64,000 bases of DNA, taken from positions 2,976,001 to 3,040,000 of the forward strand of contig NZ_CP049256.1 of assembly GCF_011046485.1 (NCBI RefSeq). The letters run 5' to 3'. Shown here piece after piece: positions 16,097-26,500 of this stretch (position 1 is the first letter of the stretch; every line of letters begins with the position of its first letter). A program made the position numbers and the translations under genes. The stretch is from Microbacterium sp. 4R-513 (GTDB lineage Bacteria; Actinomycetota; Actinomycetes; Actinomycetales; Microbacteriaceae). The notes under the pieces are model-generated. The model saw only the letters and a program-made list of their open reading frames with translations. It did no database searches and had not been told where the DNA came from.

Positions 16097-17008
16097 GTGC
16101 GCAACTCCACTCCGCTCGAGAGGCGCATCGACGCGGTCGCGCACGTCCTGCTGCGCGATGCGTCGGAGCGGGGAGTGCGCGCCGGACTCGTCGAGTTCGC
16201 GGTCTTCGTGCTCAAGCAGGCCTGGGCGTGCATCTTCGGCGCGGCGCTCCTCGTCGTGATCGTCGCAGCGCGGCTCTGGTACCCCGATGATGCGGTGCTC
16301 GCACGCAACGACTTCCTGACGATCGCGGCGATCGTCATCCAGATCGTCATGGTCGCCGCGCGGCTCGAGACGGGCCGGGAGCTGTGGGTCATCGTGCTGT
16401 TCCACCTGACCGGCACGGTCATGGAGCTCTTCAAGACCGACGTCGGCTCGTGGGCCTACGCCGCCGACGGCGTGCTGCGGATCGGGGGAGTGCCCCTGTT
16501 CAGCGGCTTCATGTACGCCGCCGTCGGCTCGTACATGGTGCGCGTCTACCGCCTCTTCGATCTCGGGTTCACGCGCTACCCGCGGCGCTGGCTCACGGTG
16601 ATCGTGGCGGCCGGGATCTACATCAACTTCTTCACCCACCACTTCTGGATCGACCTGCGATGGGTGCTCCTGGCCGCCGTCGTGCTGCTGTGGCTGCGCA
16701 CGACGATGTACGCCCGCATCTGGCGGAGGGTGCTGCGGATGCCTCAGCTCGCCGCCTTCGCGGGCGTCGCGCTGTTCATCTACCTGGCCGAGAACATCGG
16801 CACGTGGGCGGGTGCGTGGAGCTACCCCGATCAGGTGGACGGGTGGCACCCCGTCGCGCTGTCGAAGCTCGCCTCGTGGTTCCTGCTGATGATCATCTCG
16901 GTCGTGCTCGTGACCCTCGTCTACCCGCCGCGACCCCCGACGCCTCTCGAGGAGGACGCCGCGACCGACGCGACGGCGCCACAGGGGGAGGAGACGGAGC
17001 GAGCGTAG
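16097..17008 (+). CDS. DUF817 integral membrane protein
   Basis: A 303-residue protein with about eight TM segments that matches the DUF817 family (function unknown). Recognisable features are FAVFVLKQAWACIFG near the N-terminus, KTDVGSWAYAADGVLRIGGVPLFSGFMYAAVGSY in mid-protein, INFFTHHFWIDLR, and AENIGTWAGAWSYPDQ. Polar and His residues inside the membrane region suggest a catalytic or transport role, but none is known. GTG 16097 is chosen because TACCGT (16085-16090) lies 6 nt before it. A strong hairpin overlaps and follows the stop codon. Confidence 0.88.
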   Translation: MRNSTPLERRIDAVAHVLLRDASERGVRAGLVEFAVFVLKQAWACIFGAALLVVIVAARLWYPDDAVLARNDFLTIAAIVIQIVMVAARLETGRELWVIVLFHLTGTVMELFKTDVGSWAYAADGVLRIGGVPLFSGFMYAAVGSYMVRVYRLFDLGFTRYPRRWLTVIVAAGIYINFFTHHFWIDLRWVLLAAVVLLWLRTTMYARIWRRVLRMPQLAAFAGVALFIYLAENIGTWAGAWSYPDQVDGWHPVALSKLASWFLLMIISVVLVTLVYPPRPPTPLEEDAATDATAPQGEETERA

Positions 17009-17038
17009 GACGTCCCGGCGGGGATCGTCCTACGCTCG
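17000..17038. terminator. Strong hairpin terminator after DUF817
   Basis: A perfect 13-bp stem (CGAGCGTAGGACG with its complement) encloses TCCCGGCGGGGAT, which can itself pair further. It overlaps the stop codon of the DUF817 gene and faces the convergent helicase. A short tandem CGGTCAGGCGC duplication follows at 17060-17081, over the helicase stop. Confidence 0.85.
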
Positions 17039-17073
17039 TGCGTTCTCCTACCGCCGTGCCGGTCAGGCGCCGG

Positions 17074-18579
17074 TCAGGCGCCCGTCGTCGGGGCGCTGGG
17101 GCGGCGACGACGGCGGCGGCGGCGCGCCGCTCCGGGGTTGCCGTCGTGGTGCTCCTTGCCCTGGCCGTCGTGGGTACCGGCGCCTTCGGCCGAACGGTCG
17201 GCGGAGGACGAGGCATCCGTCGATCCGCCCTGACCGTCGGGCGAGACGCCCTCGGCGAAGGTGGATCCGATGCCGCTCGCGGCGCGCGAGCGACGGCGAC
17301 GGCGACGGGTCGTGCCGCCCTCCTCGGTGCCCTCGGCGGCGGCGTCCGCCGCACGGGCCGCGGGCTGCGTCTTCACGGTCTGGGTCTTGGGGGCGGTCGC
17401 GATGCGGCCCTTCGTGCCCTCGGGGATGCCGAGATCGCTGAAGAGGTGCGGGCTCGACGAGTAGGTCTCGACGGGCTCGGGCTTGCCGAACTCGAGCGCC
17501 CGGTTGATGAGGGCCCACTTGTGCAGGTCCTCCCAGTCGACGAAGGTCACCGCGATGCCCGTCTTGCCGGCGCGGCCGGTGCGGCCGGCGCGGTGGAGGT
17601 AGGCCTTGTCGTCGTCGGGGATCGTGTGGTTGATGACGTGCGTCACGTCGTCGACGTCGATGCCGCGAGCCGCGACATCCGTCGCAATCAGCACATCGCG
17701 CTTGCCGGCCTTGAACGCGGCCATCGAGCGCTCGCGCGATTCCTGGCTCATGTCGCCGTGGACGGCGGCGGCATTGAAGCCGCGGTCGCCGAGCTCATCG
17801 ACGAGCCGCTGGGCGGCGCGCTTCGTGCGCGTGAAGATGACGGTCTTCCCGCGGCCGTCGGCCTGCAGGATGCGGGCGATGACCTCGTCCTTGTCGAGCG
17901 AGTGCGCGCGGTAGACGAGGTGCTCGATGTTGGCCTGCGTGAGGCCCTCGTCGGGGTCGGTCGCCCGGATGTGGATGGGGTTCGACATGAACCGGCGCGC
18001 GAGCGCCACGATCGGCCCGGGCATCGTGGCCGAGAAGAGCTGCGTGTGCCGAACCGCGGGCACCTTCTGGAAGATCTTCTCGATGTCGGGGAGGAAGCCG
18101 AGGTCGAGCATCTTGTCGGCCTCGTCGAGCACGACCTCGGCCGCGTGCGAGAGGTCGAGGAGACGCTGGTTGGAGAGGTCGATGAGGCGTCCCGGGGTGC
18201 CGACGACGATCTGGGCACCAGCCTTGAGCTGCTCGATCTGGCCCTCGTAGGCCTTGCCGCCGTAGATCGCGACGACGCTCGTCGGACGGTTCTGCGTCAG
18301 CATGTCGATGTCTTCGTAGACCTGCACGGCGAGCTCGCGCGTCGGCACGACGATGAGGGCCTTGACGCCCGGTGCCGGGTCGGGACCGAGACGCTGGACG
18401 ACCGGGATGCCGAAGCCGAAGGTCTTGCCGGTGCCGGTCTTGGCCTGGCCGATGATGTCCTGGCCGGGAAGGCCGAGGGGGATGGTCTGTTCCTGGATGG
18501 GGAAAGCGTCGACGATGCCCTTGGAGGCGAGGGCGTCGATGATGTCCTGATCGACGCCGAGGTCGGCGAAGGTCGTCAC
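17074..18579 (-). CDS. DEAD-box ATP-dependent RNA helicase
   Basis: A 501-residue DEAD-box helicase. It has a Q motif (FPIQEQTIP), motif I AKTGTGKT (about 45-52), motif II VLDEADKML, motif III SATMP, and the C-terminal domain with ATDVAARGIDV and HRAGRTGRAGKTG. A ~90-residue basic, disordered tail with runs of Arg follows; this is common in actinobacterial RhlE/CsdA-like helicases and probably binds RNA. Roles are likely ribosome assembly or mRNA decay, and cold adaptation. The GTG at 18579 is the start. TATCCT on this strand (18684-18689) would give a leader of nearly 100 nt. Divergent from the ferritin-like gene. Confidence 0.93.
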   Translation of the reverse strand: MTTFADLGVDQDIIDALASKGIVDAFPIQEQTIPLGLPGQDIIGQAKTGTGKTFGFGIPVVQRLGPDPAPGVKALIVVPTRELAVQVYEDIDMLTQNRPTSVVAIYGGKAYEGQIEQLKAGAQIVVGTPGRLIDLSNQRLLDLSHAAEVVLDEADKMLDLGFLPDIEKIFQKVPAVRHTQLFSATMPGPIVALARRFMSNPIHIRATDPDEGLTQANIEHLVYRAHSLDKDEVIARILQADGRGKTVIFTRTKRAAQRLVDELGDRGFNAAAVHGDMSQESRERSMAAFKAGKRDVLIATDVAARGIDVDDVTHVINHTIPDDDKAYLHRAGRTGRAGKTGIAVTFVDWEDLHKWALINRALEFGKPEPVETYSSSPHLFSDLGIPEGTKGRIATAPKTQTVKTQPAARAADAAAEGTEEGGTTRRRRRRSRAASGIGSTFAEGVSPDGQGGSTDASSSADRSAEGAGTHDGQGKEHHDGNPGAARRRRRRRRPSAPTTGA

Positions 18580-18756
18580 GATATGAGCCTGTCCGGCGGG
18601 AGATGACCGCCTGTTGAGGAGGATCCACGCCCTTCACTCAGCCGCAGGCGCGGGGGCCCCGATCCGTCGCCGGGGACCAGACAAGGATACCGGAGCGGCG
18701 TGCCGCCCCAGGGCGTCGCCTCGTGGGCGTGATGGCGCGGCCCTAGGCTGTACTGC
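18580..18756. promoter_or_regulatory. Divergent promoter region, helicase leader and ferritin-like promoter
   Basis: This 177-bp gap has no gene. On the plus side TAGGCT (18744-18749) lies 7 nt before GTG 18757. On the minus side TATCCT (18684-18689) may start a long helicase leader; long leaders are known to control some DEAD-box helicase mRNAs. The leader contains GC-rich inverted segments, but no recognised riboswitch. Confidence 0.4.
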
Positions 18757-19473
18757 GTGTTCGACTGGCTCCTCGGCGGCTCGCGACGTGAATCGCGGTC
18801 GCTGCGCCTGCGCTCGCGCGACGAGCTGAGCACGGCGACGCGCGTCGACTTCGAGGAGCTCGCGCCGGACATCAACACCTTCCTGGGCCAGGCCGCCTAC
18901 CTCCAGCTCGGCTTCTTCGAGACGCTGAGCGAGCTCATCGCGCTCACCCCCGAGCTCTCCAAGAAGGATGCGCTCTCGCGCGCGGCGGGGGCCGCTCTCA
19001 CCAAGCATGAGGAGCTCGTCAAGCTGATCCGCGAGCGCGGCGACGACCCGACGGCCCTCATGCTGCCCTTCCGCGAGCCGCTCGACGCGTTCCGCACGGC
19101 GACGCACGGCGTACGTCCGCAGGAGACGATGCTGTCCGTGCACATCACGGCGGGCATGCTCGACGACTTCTACCTTGCGCTGTCCGCGAGCTACGGCGAC
19201 ACGGGCCGGCGGGTGGCCCGCGTGCTCCGCGGCGACAACGACCGCCAGGCGATCGTCCAGATCATCACCGAGACGATCGGGAGCGACCCGGAGTGGAAGT
19301 CGCTCCTCGCCCTGTGGGGCCGGCGCCTCGTGGGCGACACGCTCCTCATCGCGCGTGCGGCCCTCCGCCCGACGACCCTGCGGATCGCCGACGAGGAGAA
19401 GGTCGAACCTGTCTTCACCGAGCTGATGGCCGCTCACTCGCGCCGCATGGACGCGATGGGGCTCGCCGCCTAG
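18757..19473 (+). CDS. Ferritin-like fold protein (MiaE-like)
   Basis: A 238-residue all-helical protein of the actinobacterial ferritin-like group next to the RhlE-type helicase (Rv3210c in mycobacteria, from memory). In the first half, FLGQAAYLQLGFFETLSELI carries a Glu and LTKHEELVKLI an ExxH-like turn; a second helix pair has EPLDAF and a final ITETIGSD-containing helix, which is compatible with a di-iron or related four-helix site. Families annotated this way include tRNA-hydroxylase-like proteins, but no tRNA role is shown. It starts at GTG 18757 with TAGGCT 7 nt upstream. A very strong hairpin follows it. Confidence 0.78.
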   Translation: MFDWLLGGSRRESRSLRLRSRDELSTATRVDFEELAPDINTFLGQAAYLQLGFFETLSELIALTPELSKKDALSRAAGAALTKHEELVKLIRERGDDPTALMLPFREPLDAFRTATHGVRPQETMLSVHITAGMLDDFYLALSASYGDTGRRVARVLRGDNDRQAIVQIITETIGSDPEWKSLLALWGRRLVGDTLLIARAALRPTTLRIADEEKVEPVFTELMAAHSRRMDAMGLAA

Positions 19474-19490
19474 GACGACCGCCTGTCAGA

Positions 19491-19530
19491 CGACGGATGC
19501 CTCGTCCCAGCCGGGACGAGGCATCCGTCG
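19491..19530. terminator. 18-bp perfect bidirectional hairpin terminator
   Basis: CGACGGATGCCTCGTCCC pairs perfectly with its complement around an AGCC loop, followed by TGTTG. It lies between the convergent ferritin-like and small membrane protein genes. The stem contains the GGATGCC motif that recurs across the window. Confidence 0.88.
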
Positions 19531-19540
19531 TGTTGCGAAG

Positions 19541-19828
19541 TCAGACGATGCGCAGGCGCTTGCGCTCTTCGAGATCGTGCGCGCGCCGCGTGCGCGCCAG
19601 GAGCGCGACGATCGGCCACGCGAGCCAGGCCACGACGAGGGGGGAGAGCCAGAGCCACGCGCTGTCGAGGCCGAGGCCCGCCCACGTGAGGATCGCCCAA
19701 ACCAGACCCGCGAGGAACGCCCCGATGACGGGAGCGAGCGCGGCGCCGCGGGTGTCACGTCCGCCGGCCAGGTAGTGCACGGCGAGGCCGACGACGGCCC
19801 CGACGATGAAGGCGAGGATGATCTGCAT
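19541..19828 (-). CDS. Small integral membrane protein, unknown
   Basis: A 95-residue protein with three predicted TM segments (about residues 3-20, 31-50 and 56-77) and a basic C-terminal tail (RTRRAHDLEERKRLRIV). I do not recognise a named family. It is 8 bp downstream of DUF3107 on the same strand and probably co-transcribed with it. It sits where small membrane proteins are commonly found next to DUF3107 in Actinobacteria. Function is unknown. Confidence 0.75.
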   Translation of the reverse strand: MQIILAFIVGAVVGLAVHYLAGGRDTRGAALAPVIGAFLAGLVWAILTWAGLGLDSAWLWLSPLVVAWLAWPIVALLARTRRAHDLEERKRLRIV

Positions 19829-19836
19829 CGCGAGTC

Positions 19837-20061
19837 CTAGGCGACGAAGCCCACGCGGCGCGACTCTTCGCTGCCGAACTCGATGTAGGCGAGACCAGCC
19901 GTGGGCACGATGTACGAGTTGCCCTTGGAGTCGTTGAAGGTGAGGTGCGTCGCGCCCGAGTCGAGGGCTCCCGCGACCGACTTCTTGACGGCGTCGGCCG
20001 CCTCGCTCGTCTCGAAGCTGAGCTCACGGCCGGTGTTGGCGATGCCGATGCGGATCTCCAC
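19837..20061 (-). CDS. DUF3107 small conserved protein
   Basis: A 74-residue protein of the actinobacterial DUF3107 family (TB9.4/Rv3208A in M. tuberculosis, from memory), whose function is unknown. It begins MEIRIGIANTGREL and contains TYIVP-like strands and a final GFVA. GTG 20061 is the start, with a GAAAGG ribosome site about 7 nt upstream. It forms a short operon with a small membrane protein and is divergent from adnA, as in mycobacteria. Confidence 0.92.
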   Translation of the reverse strand: MEIRIGIANTGRELSFETSEAADAVKKSVAGALDSGATHLTFNDSKGNSYIVPTAGLAYIEFGSEESRRVGFVA

Positions 20062-20229
20062 GTGACTGCCTTTCTTCCTCTGCGCGCGCGCCGGACTCCC
20101 GGGCGCATGGCAACTCTACGGCAGGGCCCGCACCCCCTCGGCCGGTGTGTCGCTCGCTCTCGGCGAACGGTCCGAGGCGCGCCGCCGAGGTCGACGTCGA
20201 GTGTCGGCGGTTCGGGTTACCGTGCTGGT

Positions 20230-23200
20230 GTGACGCCCCCCTTCGACCTCGACGCCGCACAGCGCTTGGTGGTCGATCTCCCCGTCGGGGCGTCCGGAAC
20301 GGTCGTCGGCGCGCCCGGTACCGGCAAGACGACGGCTGTCGTCGCCCGGGTCGGGCGCCTGCTGGTCGAGGGGGGTCTCAGCCCCGACGAGGTGCTGGTG
20401 CTCACGCCCACGCGGCAGACGGCCACGGCGCTGCGAGACCTGCTCGGCGCGGGGCTCGATCTGGCGACGCCCGGCCCGCTCGCCCGCTCGGTCGCCTCCT
20501 TCGCCTTCCAGCTCGTGCGGGCGTCGGCGGTTGCTGCGCACGCCGCGCCTCCGCAGCTCCTCACGGCTGGCGATCAGGACCGCATCGTCGCCGAGCTGCT
20601 CGTCGGCGACGAAGAGGATGCCGCGGCCGGCCGCCGGGACCGCTGGCCGGAGGGGATCGGCCCCGCGCTGCGCGCCTCGCGGCAGTTCCGGGCCGAGCTG
20701 CGCGCGCTGTCGGCCGAGTGCAGCGAGCGCGCAATCGCGCCCGACGAGCTCGAGGCGGTCGGGCGGGCGTACGACCGTCCCGCCTGGGTCGCGGCCGCCT
20801 CCTTCCTCCGGGAATACCGCGATGTGCTGGGGTCGATGCGGTCCGCGCACCGCGACCCGGCCGACCTCGTGCGCGAGGCCGCCGCGCTGCTCGCCGCAGC
20901 ACCGCTCGGTGACGAGGCCGAGCGCACGCTCGGGCCTGCGGCGCGACTCAAGGCCGTGCTCGTCGACGATGCGCAGGAGCTGACGCCGGGCGGTGTGAGC
21001 CTCGTGCGAGCGTTCCGGGCGCGCGGCGTGGCCGTCATCGCCCTCGGCGACCCCGACATCGGATCCGGCGCCTTCCGCGGCGCGAGCCCGACCCTCTTCG
21101 CCGACCTGGCAGAGACGCTCGGCCCCACGTGCGTGCTCGAGGAGCCGCACCGGGCCGTATCCGGCCTCACGCGGCTCACCCGCAGCGTCACCGAGGCGAT
21201 CGGAGCGTCCGGCACCGTCGTGCACCGACGGCCGCCCGGACCCGCGATGCCCGACGACGGGTCCGTCGTCGCGGTCGTCGCGCCCTCGCCGTTCGAAGAG
21301 ATCGACCGCATCGCCCGGCTGCTGCGCGAATGGCACGTTCTCGACGGCGTGCCGTGGGCTCGCCTGGCCGTCGTGGCCCACGACACGCGCCAGGTCGCCG
21401 ACCTCGAGATCGAGCTGTCCGCCCGCGAGGTGCCGACCCGGGCCGGCGCGCTCTCGCGTCCGCTCGGCGGCGAAGCGGTCGTGCGCGACTTGGTCGAGTT
21501 CGTGCTGCTCGGGATCGCACCGCCCGCCGAAAGGTCGTACGAGGAGCTCACGACGGCGCTGCTCTCGCCGTTCGGGGGACTGGATGCCGTGAGCCTGCGC
21601 CGCCTCCGCGCACGACTGCGCCACGCCGAGTTGCGGCGGGCGCAACAGCCCGACTCTGCGCCCCCGCGAGTGGCGCGCGAACTCCTGTGCGAGGCGATGG
21701 AGCACCCGCTCGGGCTCGTCGACCTGGATTCGCCAGAAGCCCGCTCGGCGGAGCGGGTGGCCACGACCCTCGCGCAGCTCAATGAGGCGGCCGAACGGGG
21801 TGCGAACGTCCACGCACTGCTGTGGACCGTCTGGGAGCGTGCGCGCGACATCTCCGGCCGTCCGCTGTCCGCCGTGTGGAGCGAAGTCGCCGGCGCCCCC
21901 GGCGTCTTCTCCGCCGAGGCCAACCGAGCCCTCGACGCCCTCGTCGCCCTGTTCGATGCGGCCAAGCGCTTCGTCGAGCGCGCGCCGCGCGAGAATCCGG
22001 CCGTGTTCCTGCGTCGCATCGTCGACAGCGCCGTGCCCGAAGACATCCTGACGGCGCCCGACCGCTCCGAGTCCGTGTCGATCCTCACCCCGGCGTCAGC
22101 CCTCGGCGCCGAATTCGAGGGAGTCGTCATCGCCGGGATGCAGGACGGCGTCTGGCCGAACCTCCGCCCCCGCGGCGGCACCCTCGGCGCCTGGCGCCTC
22201 GCCGACGACATCGAGGCGTGGCGCGCGGGCCGCGAGGCTCCCGTCGCGCCGGCGGCGCTGGATCGCCGCCGGGAGGCCCTGCACGATGAGCTGCGGCTCT
22301 TCGTCCGCGCCATCTCGCGCGCCCGCACGCGGCTCGCCGTGACGGCCGTCGACGACGACGACCGCGGGCCGAGCCCGCTGTTCTCGTTCCTTCCCGAGCC
22401 CGACGAGGGCGCTCTCGAGAAGGCCGAGGTGCAGCATCCGCTCACTCTGCGGGGTCTCGTGGCGCAGCACCGCCGCACACTCACGACGTCCCCGGCCGCG
22501 GCGGCGCGCGAGCACGCGGCCGAACAGCTCGCGGTGCTCGCTCGCGAGGGCGTGACCGGAGCGGCGCCCCGCCAATGGTTCGGCGTGGCTCAGCCGTCCG
22601 TGGTGGGGCCGCTGCGCGATCCGGAGCGCGGTCCCGTGCCCGTCTCGCCGTCGAAGCTCAAGACCTTCAGCGAGTGCGGCCTGGACTGGGCCATCCGGGC
22701 GCTCGGCGGCGACACGCGGACATGGTCGGCCGGCGCGGGGACGATCCTCCACGCGGCGATGGAGGAGGTGCCGTCCGGCGACCTCGAAGAGCTGCGCGCC
22801 ATCGTCGACGACCGCTGGGGCGAGCTCGAGTTCGAGGCGGAATGGCTCTCGCGCAAGGAGCGCGCATGGGCCGAGACACTGGTCGAGCGTCTGCACCGCT
22901 ACCTGCATTCCTTCCACTCCCACGAGGGGCGGACGATCGGCGCCGAGGCGCGGTTCCGTCTCGCGGTCGGGATGGATGCCGAGGCCGGAGGCGTCCCGCC
23001 CGTCCGCGTCGTCGAAGACGGGGCTCGGGTGGGCGACGGGCGCTGGGCCCTGCTGAGCGGGTCCATCGACCGCGTCGAGGTCTATCCCTCGGGCCGCGGC
23101 GAGGCGCTGGCTCTCGACGACACGGCGCCGGGGTCTGAGCGGGTTGTGATCGTCGACCTCAAGACCGGCCGGTCCGAGGCGCGGGTGAGTGACGACAAGG

Positions 23201-23514
23201 TCGGCGACGACCCTCAGCTCGCGGCTTACCAGCTCGCCTTCCTGGAGGGCCTCGTGCCGGGCGCCGAGAGCGCGGTCAATGCGGGGGCACGGCTCATCGT
23301 GCTGTCCAAGACGACTCAGAAGGAGCCGCACTACCGGCTCGCCCGTCAAGCGCCGATGACCGACGATGCGAGAGCGGCGTTCCTCGGAGCGATCTCAACG
23401 GCGGCGAATGCCATGGCGTCCGAGCGGTTCGACGCGCCGATCGACGCGCATTGCGCGACCTCCCGCTTCGGCGTGTGCGCGCTGCATGCCGTGAAGGCGG
23501 TGTCGGCATCATGA
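20230..23514 (+). CDS. adnA: AdnA-like subunit of the AdnAB helicase-nuclease
   Basis: A 1094-residue UvrD/Rep-type SF1 helicase with a C-terminal RecB-family nuclease. The Walker A GAPGTGKTT has its Lys at residue 33. The Walker B region reads VLVDDAQEL, with DD in place of the usual DE, matching the idea that AdnA is the weak ATPase of the pair. The nuclease motif VIVDLKTGR (about residue 975) is intact. In mycobacteria AdnA and AdnB form the heterodimer that resects double-strand breaks. GTG 20230 has TACCGT exactly 6 nt upstream. Its stop overlaps the adnB start (ATGA), so the subunits are made together. Confidence 0.93.
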   Translation: MTPPFDLDAAQRLVVDLPVGASGTVVGAPGTGKTTAVVARVGRLLVEGGLSPDEVLVLTPTRQTATALRDLLGAGLDLATPGPLARSVASFAFQLVRASAVAAHAAPPQLLTAGDQDRIVAELLVGDEEDAAAGRRDRWPEGIGPALRASRQFRAELRALSAECSERAIAPDELEAVGRAYDRPAWVAAASFLREYRDVLGSMRSAHRDPADLVREAAALLAAAPLGDEAERTLGPAARLKAVLVDDAQELTPGGVSLVRAFRARGVAVIALGDPDIGSGAFRGASPTLFADLAETLGPTCVLEEPHRAVSGLTRLTRSVTEAIGASGTVVHRRPPGPAMPDDGSVVAVVAPSPFEEIDRIARLLREWHVLDGVPWARLAVVAHDTRQVADLEIELSAREVPTRAGALSRPLGGEAVVRDLVEFVLLGIAPPAERSYEELTTALLSPFGGLDAVSLRRLRARLRHAELRRAQQPDSAPPRVARELLCEAMEHPLGLVDLDSPEARSAERVATTLAQLNEAAERGANVHALLWTVWERARDISGRPLSAVWSEVAGAPGVFSAEANRALDALVALFDAAKRFVERAPRENPAVFLRRIVDSAVPEDILTAPDRSESVSILTPASALGAEFEGVVIAGMQDGVWPNLRPRGGTLGAWRLADDIEAWRAGREAPVAPAALDRRREALHDELRLFVRAISRARTRLAVTAVDDDDRGPSPLFSFLPEPDEGALEKAEVQHPLTLRGLVAQHRRTLTTSPAAAAREHAAEQLAVLAREGVTGAAPRQWFGVAQPSVVGPLRDPERGPVPVSPSKLKTFSECGLDWAIRALGGDTRTWSAGAGTILHAAMEEVPSGDLEELRAIVDDRWGELEFEAEWLSRKERAWAETLVERLHRYLHSFHSHEGRTIGAEARFRLAVGMDAEAGGVPPVRVVEDGARVGDGRWALLSGSIDRVEVYPSGRGEALALDDTAPGSERVVIVDLKTGRSEARVSDDKVGDDPQLAAYQLAFLEGLVPGAESAVNAGARLIVLSKTTQKEPHYRLARQAPMTDDARAAFLGAISTAANAMASERFDAPIDAHCATSRFGVCALHAVKAVSAS

Positions 23515-26500
23515 CCAGCGTGCTCGCCCTCGACGAGCTGGAGGAGTTCGACGCGGAGCCGTCCTGGAGCGGCCCGCTCACCATTCCGGCCGCCGTCATC
23601 GCGGTCGCACTCGGCCTCCCGCGGCCCACCGCCGATCAGGCGGCCGTCATCGAGGCGCCTCCCGCACCGGCGATCGTCATCGCGGGCGCCGGCAGCGGCA
23701 AGACCGAGACGATGGCGGGGCGCGTCGTGTGGCTCGTCGCCAACGGCCACGTCCGCGCCGACGAGGTGCTCGGCCTCACCTTCACGCGCAAGGCGGCGGG
23801 TGAGCTCGCGGAGCGCATCCAGAAGCGGCTTTCGACGATCGGCGAGTACGAGCGGCGCGGCCTGCTGCCCCACCTCGAGCGCATCGAGGAGCGCGGAGAT
23901 CTCGCGCGCTTCTGGGACCAGCACGCCGGCACGCCTCCGCGGGACCGCCAGGCCGCGTTCGGCGCGATGCTCGACGGCCTCGCGGTCGAGTTCGGCACCG
24001 CCGTGCGCTCCGGCAGCACGGCCGACGACCTGCTGCAGCGCGCGCGCGTCTCGACCTACAACTCTTTCGCCGACGCGATCGTCCGCGAGCACGGTGCGCG
24101 AATCGGCCGCGACCCCGACTCCGCCTTGCTGAGTCAGTCTGGTTCGTGGCTCTTGGCGCGCAGGGTCGTCATCGGGTCGCAGGACGAGCGGCTCGCCGAG
24201 CGCGAAGAGGCGTTCTCGACCGTCGTCGACGCCGTTCATCGTCTCGCGGGCGAGGTGCTCGACAATCGGGTCGACCTCGACGAGCTCGCCGCCTTCGGGG
24301 AGCGCTGGGCCGGCCGCCTCGCGGATGTGTCATGCCGCCTCAAGAAGCACCAGGATCTCGTCGCCGGCGCACGCAAGAACCTGAGCGGCCTTCCGGTCCT
24401 CGCGGGACTCATCGCCGACTATGCGACGCGCAAGCACGCCGACGACACGCTCGACTTCGCCGATCAGGTCGCCGGCGCGCTTCAGATCGTCGAAGCGGCA
24501 CCGGATGTCGCGGCCGAGCTTCGTGACCAGTACCGCGTCGTCCTGCTCGACGAATACCAGGACACCTCCGTCATCCAGACCGACCTTCTCGCCGCGATCT
24601 TCCACGACACCGCCGTCATGGCGGTCGGGGACCCGCAGCAGTCGATCTACGGCTGGCGCGGGGCATCCGCCGACAACCTCGCGGCGTTCCCGCGGGCCTT
24701 CGCGCGCACGACGGCCGCGAGCCGGCACGGCCTGATGATCAGCTGGCGCAACGACCTGGGCATCCTCACGGCGGCGAACGCGATCCTGGCGGGCGGCGCC
24801 GCGGGCACCGTCGGCGTCGAGCGGCTCGCCGCGCGTCCCGGCGCCCGCGAGGGACGCGTCGCCCACGTCTTCGCGGCCTCGGTCGACGACGAAGCCCGCG
24901 AGGTGGCGGACTGGTTCGCCCGCGTGCGCGCCGAGCACGCTGCGACGACGGATGCCCCGCACTCCGGCGCCGTCCTCTTCCGCACCAAGCGCCACATGCA
25001 GCTCTTCTCCGACGCCCTCAACCGGGCGGGCGTGCCCAACCGCATCCTCGGCCTCGGCGGGCTGCTCTCCGCCCCCGAGGTCGTCGACGTCATCTCGGCG
25101 CTGCGGGTCGTGCACGACCCGTCCCAAGGGTCGGCGCTCCTGCGCATCCTGTCGGGACCGCGGTTCTCGATCGGCGTCCCCGACCTCGCGGCACTCCACG
25201 CCCTGGCCGAGACACTCGCCCGCCGCGATGCGACCCTCACGCCGTTCGACGACGAGCTCGCGCAGCGCATCCGCGGTTCGGCAGGCGCCGACGAGCAGGT
25301 CTCGATCATCGACGCGCTCGAATTCGTCCGGCGCGCGGCGGACGAATACCGGCTCCTCGCCGACATCTCGCCGGAGGGTCGCGCGCGCCTCCGCGAGGCG
25401 GGGGAGCTCTTCGAGCGCCTTCGTCGCGCCGTCGGCCAGCCGATCCCCGACCTCATCCGCATGATCGAACTGGAGTTGCGCCTCGACATCGAGCTCGCCG
25501 CGAACGAGAGCCGTGGGCCCGCCCGGATCGCGTCGTCCCGGCTGCGGTCGTTCCTCGACGAAGTCCGTTCCTTCCTCCTCGCCGACGACCGCGGTTCGAT
25601 CGGCAGCCTCCTCGCCTGGCTCGACCACGCGGAAGAGACGGACGAGCTCATGCCGCGGCCGGAACCGCCCGAGCCGGGCGTCGTCCAGCTTCTGACGATC
25701 CACGGGTCGAAGGGTCTCGAGTGGGACGCCGTCGCCGTCGTGCGCCTCGTCGAGCAGGAGCTCCCGAAGGCGCCCCGGACGGTGGCGGGATGGCTCGGCT
25801 TCGGCGTGCTGCCCTATGCACTCCGCGGCGACCGTGATGCGCTTCCCCGGCTCGCATGGGATCACGCCGACGACGACGTCGATCTCGCGCCGGCCATCGA
25901 GGCGTTCCGGGAGGCGGACCGCGCCCATCAGGAGCGGGAGGAGCGCCGCCTCGCCTACGTCGCGGTCACGCGCGCTCGATCCGATCTGCTCCTCACCGGT
26001 GCGCACTGGGCCGGCCAGCAGTCGGCTCGCAAGCCCAGCCGCTATCTGCAGGACATGCTCGTCGCCCTCGGACGCGATGAGATCGACGCCTCGGACCCCG
26101 GCGAGAATCCCTACCTCGAGCAGGGGGGCCGCATCCTCAGCTGGCCGCTCGACCCGCTCGGCGATCGCTGCCCGCTGGTCGAGCGCGCCGCCGCGGAGGT
26201 CGCCGCCGCGGCAGAGCGCTCACCGCAGCCCGACGCCGTGCTCGAGCCTCTGCTCCGCGAAGCCGAGCGTCGTCGTCGCGGCCAGACCGCCGAGGCGCCG
26301 GCTCGCATCGGCGCCTCGCGGTTCAAAGACTTCGTGGGGGATTACGGGGCGACTGTGCGCGCGATCGCGAGGCCGCTCCCCGAGCGCCCCTACGGCGAGA
26401 CGCTCCGCGGCACGCTGTTCCACGCGTGGGTGGAGCAGCGATCCGGGATCGCCGGCCGAGGCGGTTCGCTCGACGACGCCCTGTGGGAGCTCGATGAGGA